From Cruorifilaria tuberocauda (taxonomy: Eukaryota; Nematoda; Chromadorea; Rhabditida; Onchocercidae): a stretch of DNA of 31,827 nucleotides. The translations under genes were made by a program, and so were the position numbers. Positions 11,363 through 19,390 of this stretch are shown here, piece after piece; within the stretch, counting starts at the first letter, position 1, and each line of letters begins with the position of its first letter. The stretch lies in contig JABVXU010000610.1 in the NCBI GenBank assembly GCA_013365365.1, positions 1-31,827 on the forward strand. The letters are read 5' to 3'. The notes beneath the pieces were generated by a model. The model was given only the letters and a program-made list of their open reading frames with translations, had not been told where the DNA came from and did not search any database.

Positions 11363-11524
11363 CTAAGCTGGGATTATCCACTTATGAAAAAAAACGTTAT
11401 GAAGAACTGCGCTCCCGATTCCCATGGAAATCGCTATGACATCCATTACTTTGACTACAGATCGATCAAAGCGACTTATATCTCCAACACTTGATCCAGC
11501 CCATAACACTGTAAACCAATTCAT
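11363..11524 (-). CDS. Candidate 53-aa single-helix protein downstream of jmjd-5 (weak)
   Basis: On the minus strand, TTTAG is followed by six A and then an ATG at 11524. The frame runs 53 codons to a TAG at 11365-11363. It has one plausible hydrophobic helix at about residues 24-46 (VVKVMDVIAISMGIGSAVLH). It lies 440 bp after the jmjd-5 stop and behind that gene's poly(A) signal, so it could be the third cistron of the unit. Against this: a second frame is open in the same patch after another acceptor (TTTATTAG at about 11575; residues SLLKFREDFGISCLEKNEL to a stop near 11457), and TTTACAG lies inside the ORF. It could equally be a decayed gene fragment. I recognise no family. Confidence 0.25.
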   Translation of the reverse strand: MNWFTVLWAGSSVGDISRFDRSVVKVMDVIAISMGIGSAVLHNVFFHKWIIPA

Positions 11525-11810
11525 TTTTTTCTAAACATGAGATACCAAAGTCCTCCCGAAATTTAAGTAAGCTCTAATAAACCTTAGATCTTTTGTGTTT
11601 ATGAGCTCAAGAATGTTATTATGGATGCATTAAAACCCTAAAAGAACGCCACATTTCTTGAATTTTCGCCTTCATGAAGTTGTACTGAATTTCAACATCC
11701 AACTTATTTTAATGCTCATTCTCCCACATTTAATATGTCGTTCAAACAGATTTTTTATTAAAAGATATTTTTAAAAAATAAATTTTAAAAAATAAAAATA
11801 AATATTTTCC

Positions 11811-11816
11811 TTTATT
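11811..11816 (-). terminator. Poly(A) signal AATAAA for jmjd-5
   Basis: A reverse-strand AATAAA lies 148 bp beyond the jmjd-5 stop codon and is the first canonical signal on that strand after the stop. Confidence 0.6.
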
Positions 11817-11963
11817 TCAATCTTTCCTTATAAAAAACAGAATTCAGTCCCAAACGATTCCTATCAAGGTATGGTCTTTTTGGACAAAGTAAAATTACAG
11901 TCTCATTCACAAACAACTAAAAAATTTTTAAAGCTGAATTCTTTTGGTTTTTGGTTGCAAAAT

Positions 11964-14663
11964 TTATATCTTGGTGTTGAACCAACAAGATACAGATATA
12001 CTTGGATCAAGTGCAAGAACATAATGCCAAAATCCAGCTGGTATAAATAAACATTCACCGGGACACAATATACAGTCAAAAACATGAGCTTCGCGAAAGA
12101 GTGGAAATTTCGTTATATCCGGACATCGCATATCGAGCTGGAATTTATTAAATAACATGAATTTTCTGAACATTTTTTGGTTTTAAAACTAAAATGAAAA
12201 CTCTCAACAAACAAAACTTAATAATTATTATTGAAAATACTTTACATCACAAAAACCAGCCTATTTAAAATATCATTAATATTACAGCCCGCATTAAGAA
12301 AATGGTGAATGATATGTAGATATAAAAGCTAACGTTAAATACGAATCTAGATAAAACAATGCTGTGATCCCATTTCTAAGAAAAATAATCATAAATACGA
12401 AGGCAAACCTGGCTGGTATTGGTTAAAACTCCATCCTTTCGGGGATACACATTTTCAGTTTCAGTTGCAGACACTAGCCTCAAAAACTTCCGACCAACCA
12501 CCTAAAATACTTAAATTCTCAATTTTTCTTACCAAAGCCGCATATTTTTCACTTTCCTTTCACTCTTCCGTAAAACTTCACTTTCCCCTTCTACCCAAAA
12601 AATAACTGCATTCAGGTTAACGGTGAAAATTATTAAAAATTATCACTAATTTCAGAAATAAAGTAGATAAGAAATTATAAATCTATCACAAACTACGTAA
12701 ACAAATTAATAAATACCTGACAGAATATATTATTTTTTGGATCAAAATGTAAGGGTGACACAGTCCCTGATGGTCCAATCCAAATATTCATATCCACATT
12801 GTCCATTCCTTCTTCCCCGAATGCACAGTAGTCAGGAATGATTATATCATTCAAAAGTTCCGGAATTTGATCAAATAATCGGTGTTGAGCCAAATAACCC
12901 GGACTATCCGAATTCTGCAAATCTTGAATCTCATCACTTCATTTAAACTATACATATGTCCAATCAATATCACATTTTTAACAATAACCGCCAGACAAAG
13001 CGTCAAACGCGATAGATACCTAGATTTTGGCATTATCAACATAACTTCAGTCGACTATAAATAATTAATTCCCCACTTACAGCAATAAAATGTACATTCC
13101 TGTTATCATTCTATTACTCAAATAGCAAAGAACTTCCTGCACTTGATATCGCAACAAACGGCATTAGTTTTTATTGCAAACTATTACCGATATGCTTAAA
13201 ACGAGAATAAAAGATCTATAGTTTACACTGGACTGTTCCAATATTCTAGAGACACTTTAAGCTCAAAAACACACTTTATGAACTTTGAAAATATTATAAG
13301 TAAAGTAAAAATATATACCTCACATTCTATAAATTTCTCGATGAAATCATGAAAAGTCATCAATGTTTGTTTCCAACCATCATCGGCATAACTGCTACCA
13401 ATTTCAACAGGAACTGTGCGGTGACCAATAACTTCGTTGAAATAGGAGAAGCTAAAAAGAAATAGTAGTTAAACATTAACATAATCGGCAAAACGGCAAA
13501 AGATAGTCATAAATTTCCTTTTCTAAGGATTAAAGCATTCTCATCCAAGATAACAGATTAAATTTCGAAATACTTCTACAGATAAGCATGTTGGAAACTC
13601 CTTACTTCCATTTTGTAAATGCAGGCCATTGATTAACAAGTCCTTTTATGACCACCGGTTTTTGATTTTCCATAATCTTCAACATTTCTTCCAACGATGG
13701 AAGCTCACATACATCAACATAAATCGAATTCAGCAAGGGAGATAACGGTTGTAAAGGCTTTTGTGTCTATAAAAGAGGAGAAATAATGTAGAAATAACAG
13801 TACGTGCTATATTATAGAAAAACTGACCTCTAATAAATATCTGACTTTGTGAGCATTTCCAATCAACGTTAAATTTTTCAAAAAAAACCTATCTTCTTAA
13901 AAAAGAGCTCCTAAATCAAATATGGATGTTTACTAATTTATGATTAATACTAGTTCTTAACAATGATTAACTGAACACTTACTTTTAGAGAAACGGGAGT
14001 TGATGGCAGTGATAAAGAAGAATGTAAATGATGGGCGAATATCGACAGTGCAAAACCATCGATATCACGACCCATTATTAAACCCATGTCACAAGCACGC
14101 AGAGCTTCCTATATGTGATCAAAAATGCATTTATCTGGTAATATATAATCAATACACTTATTAATGAAACGTAAAGTTCAGTAGTGCAAACATTATCATC
14201 ATTTTCTGAACAAAATGGGACTCATCATCACGAAAGATAGGTTGAAACTAATCAGTATTAAAGCAGAGACAAAAATAAAAAATACCTGTATTTCGTTCTC
14301 CAGTTTCAAACGTACTGCTTTACACATCATGATGCTTGCGTAAAAAACTCTCCAAGCTTCATCAACCTTTCCGTAATGGCCAGTATTCAATTTTTCCCAA
14401 ACTATAAATGTCAGAAAATTTTCCAGTTGCTTACTCCGCGTGAAATTATGTGCTAGCGTTGCTCGGGCGCACTCTCTGTAAATTCGAAGTAGCGAATAAC
14501 CAACGATATCTTCGTCTGGCAAATGTTGCAGATGTATCAATCTGGGGATATTTTGCTCCTAAATCTGTCTGTATATATTTCACTAAAGAATACAATACTT
14601 GGCACCTACTTTAAAAATAGATTTCATATGAGTAATCGCTGAATGCAAAAATACAGCGTTCAT
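11964..14663 (-). CDS. jmjd-5: JmjC-domain 2-oxoglutarate oxygenase, JMJD5/KDM8 orthologue
   Basis: Eight exons: 14663-14610, 14558-14286, 14108-13983, 13766-13606, 13451-13319, 12914-12717, 12501-12409 and 12137-11964. They give 403 aa against 416 in human JMJD5. Residues 1-160 form the helical TPR-like N-terminus, including WEKLNTG and ALRACDMGLIMG. The JmjC domain follows: KPVVIKGL, RTVPVEIG, GYLAQHRLFDQIPEL, NIWIGPSGTVSPLHFDP, GRKFLRL and FIPAGFWHYV. The Fe(II) ligands H305, D307 and H384 and the 2-oxoglutarate lysine (K320) are present, so it should be active. The human protein is a nuclear arginyl C3-hydroxylase also described as an H3K36me2 demethylase; which activity applies here cannot be read from sequence. 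The chosen ATG follows an unpaired TTTACAG acceptor by 38 nt. Confidence 0.95.
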
Positions 14664-14701
14664 AAAATTTGAAGACTTTACAAGATTCAAACACTTTGTT
14701 C

Positions 14702-14708
14702 CTGTAAA
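14702..14708 (-). promoter_or_regulatory. Probable spliced-leader trans-splice acceptor of jmjd-5
   Basis: TTTACAG reads on the minus strand 38 nt before the jmjd-5 ATG. It cannot be a cis acceptor for the upstream GNAT exon: a phase-0 join meets TGA after four codons, and that exon ends in its own stop. An acceptor lacking a partner donor between two close same-strand genes is the pattern of nematode operons. Confidence 0.55.
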
Positions 14709-14868
14709 TCATGTGAAAATATAAATTACAGATTGTGATATATTAATTGAACCTGTTATTGTCAAGGGTCACATGAAAGATTAACTTCAAATCTATTGAA
14801 AAATAATTACAAATTCACAAAAATAAATGTAATTTTGAAAATTATGTATGTCGAGATTATAGAAAAGA

Positions 14869-16010
14869 TTAATTAACCTTGAACGACATAATAGCTCCTT
14901 TTATTCTCTCCAGAATAGTCGGGTCAAGGCATTCATCTGATTTGTATTCATGTCCGGCATTCCCAAATCTCCACAAATGCAGTGCGGACAACTTATCTCT
15001 ACGAGGAAAATAAAACATCATCTGCAAAAAAAGCTTTAAACTAACATAACCGTGCAGGAAATGAGAAAAAGTCTACTAAAGCTCTTATCTTCAACTACAC
15101 TCAAAATGAAGTTAAAAAACCAAAACTATTAATTCAGTTCAAAAGTATTCAATTCCATCAACACCCATTAGAATACTGCGTCTTCCAATGACGATATAAT
15201 GCACTAAATGTAACGAAAAAGCATTTTGGAAGATTTTTACTCATTTCAGTTTACAACAATGTTAGTTATACAGTAAGTCACATCTACCAAAAGCAGCACG
15301 CTATAATACCTTATGCAAGATACCAGCAACCATAAATTCGTCTGAGGCTATCACGAACCCAAGTTGTTCGTAAAACTTTGTAACATGGAGCTGCGAATAA
15401 GTTATGAGAACTTGTGTCCTATACAAACATTCTGCTAACTCGATAGCACGCCGACATATGCGATGCCCAACATTTCGCCTTTGCCAATCCTGGAAAAAAA
15501 GGATTTTTTTGTACTTGGATTAAATCAAATAAAAAAATTACATGAGGCATAGTGAAGGATAGCACATAAGGATGAAAACAAGACTGTTTGCTTTGTTTTT
15601 TAATTAAATGTAAGTTTTATCTAAATCAAATTGGAGAGCGTTGAATCAAGGATATGGAAAATTATTACAGAGACGATATATATATTAATCAACTTTATCG
15701 GTATAAGGAACTTCATTTCACAACTGAAAATAGTAATGAAAGTAAAGCATACCTTGCAAACAGCAACTTGTTCCAATTTGACATATGGATGTATGGAACA
15801 TAGACGGCAAGTGGCGATCACCGAACCGTCACCAATCCATTGCGCCACGATATACCTACTATTCTTATTCTTGTCAATGTTCTGGAGTGATTCCTTTAAG
15901 CCATATTCCTGGTCGAATACTTCACGACATAATCGATGACACTGTTCTAACAGGCCTTCATCCTTTGATGCGTCAAAATCTTGCACTGTTACTTCACATC
16001 CTATCACCAT
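14869..16010 (-). CDS. GNAT-family N-acetyltransferase (ElaA-like)
   Basis: Three phase-0 exons, 16010-15753, 15489-15310 and 15021-14869, give 196 aa. The start ATG is preceded directly by an in-frame TAA two codons upstream, which fixes the N-terminus. The GNAT fold is visible: SRYIVAQWIGDGSVIATCRL (beta strands 2-3), VKLEQVAVCKDWQRRNVGHR (strand 4 and the acetyl-CoA pyrophosphate loop), then VTKFYEQLGFV (alpha 4-beta 5, typical of GNATs) and EFMVAGILHK. The loop reads R91-N-V-G94-H-R96, with Arg replacing the final Gly/Ala of the usual motif. About 48 residues after the fold (MMFYFPRRDKLSALHLW ...) match nothing I know. The substrate is unknown; ElaA-type members are mostly uncharacterised. 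The stop lies 205 bp before the jmjd-5 ATG, suggesting co-transcription. Confidence 0.9.
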
Positions 16011-16281
16011 GAATTAAGTTTCATTCAAATTCCATGTACTATCTAAATAATCCATTATTTAAATAGTTTAAGATGAATCACATGCTAATTTCTATTCTCA
16101 CGTACAATTCAATCAAAACACGAAACACGTTACGTACTGAAATTCAATAAGAACACGAAACGCGTTACGCAACCACTATCACATCCTATCATCATGAAAT
16201 TAAGCTACTTCAAATTTCATACTTATCTAAACAGTTCAAAATGAACCATATGCTAATTACCATTCTCACGTATAATTCAAT
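15994..16281. repeat. Diverged tandem duplication spanning the GNAT start codon
   Basis: Segment 15994-16112 (TCACATCCTATCACCATGAA ...) recurs at 16179-16281 (ATCACATCCTATCATCATGAA ...) with substitutions and small deletions. The copies share the context of the GNAT start codon and the tract TATGCTAAT/CATGCTAAT ... ATTCTCACGTA. Both copies contain a minus-strand ATG, but only the proximal one opens the acetyltransferase frame. Confidence 0.85.
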
Positions 16282-16335
16282 TATGTAACTACAAAGAACT
16301 AGGCATGAAACGTGAGACGTGATAAGCGTAAAACA
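16105..16335. repeat. Short repeats with CACGAAACRCGTTACG
   Basis: CACGAAACACGTTACGT (from 16120) and CACGAAACGCGTTACGC (from 16154) lie in two tandem units of about 34 bp. Degenerate relatives (GAAACGTGAGACGTG, AAACACGTTTACG) follow at 16308-16342. The cores AACGCGTT and ACGT are palindromic. The position between two divergent gene units is compatible with protein-binding sites, but no specific factor is implied. Confidence 0.65.
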
Positions 16336-16997
16336 CGTTTACGGTATCCAAAAAGGCGTTTCAAGGTCTGTTTCTTAAATTGCAGCATGATATCGGAATT
16401 GAATATAATACGAGAAAATGTAAGACAGTAACATTATTGTTTGTTATTATACGGTGGAGAATTGGTTGACGCCGATAAATAGAGCGGATGAGATTGAAAG
16501 ATAGTATATCGAATGATGAGGGAAATATGAAAATTTCATCGTGAGTTATCCTTCTCTGAGAGATTTGAAAAGCGGGGTATCTGCTTTTCATTAATTGAAG
16601 AACTACGACATTTTTCATTGCTTTTCATCATAAATTTAAAATAATAGTATCAGTTTAGATTATCAATAATATATCATTATACTCAGCCTTTATTCCATTG
16701 GTCTTAATATTTTTTGTATCCTAAATTTTGCATCAATACATTTTGTATGGTATTTAAAATTTTCAAGCACAGATATCCCATTGAAACAATTAGTGTATAA
16801 AGGGTCATTGTTTCATTAGGATATTTGATCTTGGATTTAAAAAGAGTCATTCATCTTTTTAGCTTGAGCTCTCCTTTTTACCTTTCGGTCTAAGTAGTTA
16901 TACATAGACGCGTATATTTAAGGTAATTAACTTCATTCCTTACATAATTGGTTTTAATAGTTCTATTTCTGTTCTTCTGTTCTAAAAAAAAATCTTG

Positions 16998-17005
16998 TTT
17001 TTCAG
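16998..17005 (+). promoter_or_regulatory. Acceptor abutting the protease ATG
   Basis: TTTTTCAG ends exactly one base before ATG at 17006. This fits a spliced-leader trans-splice site with no remaining 5' UTR. It could instead be a cis acceptor, because a candidate upstream mini-exon (16386-16419, MISELNIIREN, followed by GTAAGA) is in the same phase. Confidence 0.5.
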
Positions 17006-19126
17006 ATGTTTGAAAGAGATACTCCAATTTCTCAATACTTCCAGGTCATTATCGGATGTCGTAACATGTCAAAGTATAAGCATACCACCACCAAATTTTA
17101 CATCACAGAATAATGGCAGTTCAATTGTGATTAGCCCTATAGCAGACACTCAAGAAGATACTGAAAAGGAATATGAGGAGATCGCAATACAAAATAATGA
17201 AAATCGAATAACCGGTGGAACTGAAAAGAGATGGACAATTAGGACAAAAAGACGAGTACACAATGAAGATGTATTTTGCTTACATATGGAAATATTCTAG
17301 GAATAGAAAAATTAATTGTTCATTTTTGTACTGAATTGAATTGAACTGAATTAAATCAAGTTCTTGTTGGTTAGATTAATTATGGAGAACGGATTGCGGA
17401 CGATTTAATCAATGAATATTGTGATAAATTGAACACAGCACTGCGAAATCGATTTGATGGCATGCTTGCTATTCAATATATTGCAGTAAGAGATTCACTT
17501 ATTATTAATAAAATAAGTTGAAATATTCATTTTCAATACGCAGATTTTATTTTTCCGGTTTTTTTTTCCTGAAGACCATCAGTGTTGAAATCTGCTTTTT
17601 AGAGAACTCCGCGATAAAAATTAACAAAGTTTGGTTTCGTTAACATTTCTACTAATGCATTTCCAAGTGAAATTTTCGCTCAAAATAAAAAGCAAAATCT
17701 CTTTCAGCTTGATCCGCAGAACTTGGATAGACTCATAACTGGTAATAAACCAGTCCTTCAAATTCTTCTGGATCAAAAACGTGAGCACTATGTACTGGTC
17801 GAACGAACACTTGCTGATGACACCGTGATCGTATTTGACTCTCTTGCTACTTCTAGGAGAAAAGCTAGTGATGCGGTAAGCTATCGCTTTGAAGTTTTCA
17901 AATCTTAAACTTTAAAAAAAATTTGTGGTAAGTTGTATAGCACAGTGAATTCAATTCACCCAATTTTAGTTAAATCGTGGACTAGCCGAGCAGATTTTCA
18001 ATATGTTCAAACATTTATCACCAACCGATGAGGTAAAAGTACGATATGAAATTGCAATTGAAAAGCAAGATGATATGTGGTCATGTGGTTTACGCACAGT
18101 TGCATATATCACATGCCGGGCGTTCGATCGTGATCCTCGATGGTATATATTTTTAAATTAGAAATAAATACTGAGCTAAAACTCACTTAAAGATATTGTA
18201 AAAAGCGTCGCAATATAAAGAAAAGTTATAAACATAGTGCAAAATAACAATTAAATTAATGTAAATTTCCTGAATTTTATTACGTTGATAAAGGTCAAAT
18301 GTCATATTTAACAAGATTACCATTTTTCCTGTAAAGAGACCCTCACATGCCTTACAACATGACATTAAGACTCTTTATGCAAATGCATTGCTGCAGCTAT
18401 ATATTCAACATGGAAAAAGTCTTCAAATATTTCTGTAATTTATTGAATCTGCAAAAACCAGATGTTGAAGAATTTCGATACGCATTTGGAAGATTTGGGA
18501 AGTAAGTTGAATTAAGTAATTTATTCAAAGTATTTATTAACAAAAGTGTTGCCTAACAACAAGCTAATTTGAAATTGTGCGCACAACAACACGTTCATCA
18601 GGAGGTGGAAAATACGCTTCTGGCAGAACTTCCATAAAAATTTGCCTCTTTCATAGTTAAGTTGTTAGATCAATATGGAGATTCAAGAAAATACAGAAAG
18701 CATACAGATATGATGCAAATATTTTTCCTGGAAGTCCAAAGAATCGACTGATGGAAAGAATAGTAACAACCATTTATGTATTCAACCGCATCGCAGAGTC
18801 CTTGCGATCTAGGTGATACAGTCGGATGTGTAATCACTACAATACTAATAGATAGTACAATGGAATAATGAATGGTATTCTTCTGACTCTGACATTTTCT
18901 AGCTGCTGAGAAAAGCGTTCAAATTTTCATTAATTCACAATCAATCTTCTGGATACATTTCAGATGGAAGCATCATAATCTGAAAGCAGAGGAAGCCATT
19001 TTTAAAATAAAGAAAGGAATTGATCATCAGCTTTGTATCGAAAACAGTGACATACAAGAAAGGAATACGTTAAGTGATAGTAGCACATCCAGTGAATGTC
19101 AAGAGGATCTAAAAAGCAATGAATGA
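17006..19126 (+). CDS. Ulp/SENP-like cysteine protease (peptidase family C48)
   Basis: Proposed exons: 17006-17044, 17109-17270, 17375-17485, 17708-17875, 17970-18142, 18397-18501, 18669-18812 and 18964-19126, giving 354 aa. The papain-like core of deSUMOylases is present in order: IADDLINEYCDKL (about 74-86), REHYVLVER with catalytic His131, VIVFDSL with Asp148, and EKQDDMWSCGLRTV with oxyanion Gln193 and nucleophile Cys199. The His-Asp spacing (17) and Gln-Cys spacing (6) equal those of SENP1. Tyr follows the His where Trp is usual. It probably removes SUMO or a related modifier; the substrate is unknown. About 100 residues after the core (SPKNRLMERIVTTIYVF, then RWKHHNLKAEE and an acidic Ser-rich tail) are unrecognised. 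The 64-bp first intron (donor GTCATT) and the sixth exon's acceptor are the least certain joins. Confidence 0.85.
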
Positions 19127-19221
19127 ATATCATTTAGTAGTAATTCAAGTTTTCTGTCACATGTGATATGAGTATTTTTGTAGTTTTTATCATCGAATCA
19201 AATAATTGATAAAATTCAGTG

Positions 19222-19227
19222 AATAAA
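19222..19227 (+). terminator. Poly(A) signal AATAAA for the Ulp-like gene
   Basis: A canonical AATAAA lies 96 bp after the protease stop and about 160 bp before the next unpaired acceptor (19381-19389). This is typical spacing for an intercistronic junction in a nematode operon. Confidence 0.65.
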
Positions 19228-19380
19228 ATATAGCAAAACAGTGAAAAAAATAACTAATCAATTTTTGCAACTTTTGATCAAAATGATTGAATAATTCAGG
19301 TACTTCAATGTTAATAGAGACCTAATATCTACATTGAGGAAAAGAAAGTAAATTACAACTGGAATATAAAGTGTTTTCAT

Positions 19381-19389
19381 TTTGTGCAG
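19381..19389 (+). promoter_or_regulatory. Candidate trans-splice acceptor, upstream trx-2 start
   Basis: TTTGTGCAG ends two bases before ATG 19391, which opens a 25-codon exon closed by a good donor (AA|GTAAGG). No matching upstream donor is needed if the spliced leader is added here. Confidence 0.4.
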
Positions 19390-19390
19390 A

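Larger units (their letters stand above)
16011..17005. promoter_or_regulatory. Intergenic region between divergent gene units
   Basis: This 995-bp interval separates the GNAT start (minus) from the protease start (plus) and should contain both promoters. It holds the tandem duplication and the CACGAAAC repeats. I see no clear TATA element, which is normal for nematode genes with trans-spliced 5' ends. An 85-codon reverse frame (16618-16361) has no recognisable domain and no splice context. A possible mini-exon lies at 16386-16419. Confidence 0.6.

Noticed and set aside
11903..12173. Extended N-termini (MFRKFMLFNKF ...) on the last jmjd-5 exon ORF
   Set aside because: The extra residues lie in the intron. 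The acceptor TTCCAG at 12138 and the match to the JMJD5 family place the exon start at 12137.
12851..13064. Short ORFs on both strands between jmjd-5 exons
   Set aside because: They lie in the intron 12915-13318 and have no similarity to the flanking family or another domain.
15631..16012. Two plus-strand ORFs over the GNAT first exon
   Set aside because: Antisense shadows: the minus-strand exon encodes a recognisable acetyltransferase with proper donor and in-frame upstream stop.
16361..16618. 85-codon minus-strand ORF in the divergent region
   Set aside because: No recognisable domain and no acceptor before the ATG. The overlapping plus-strand mini-exon candidate fits splice signals better.
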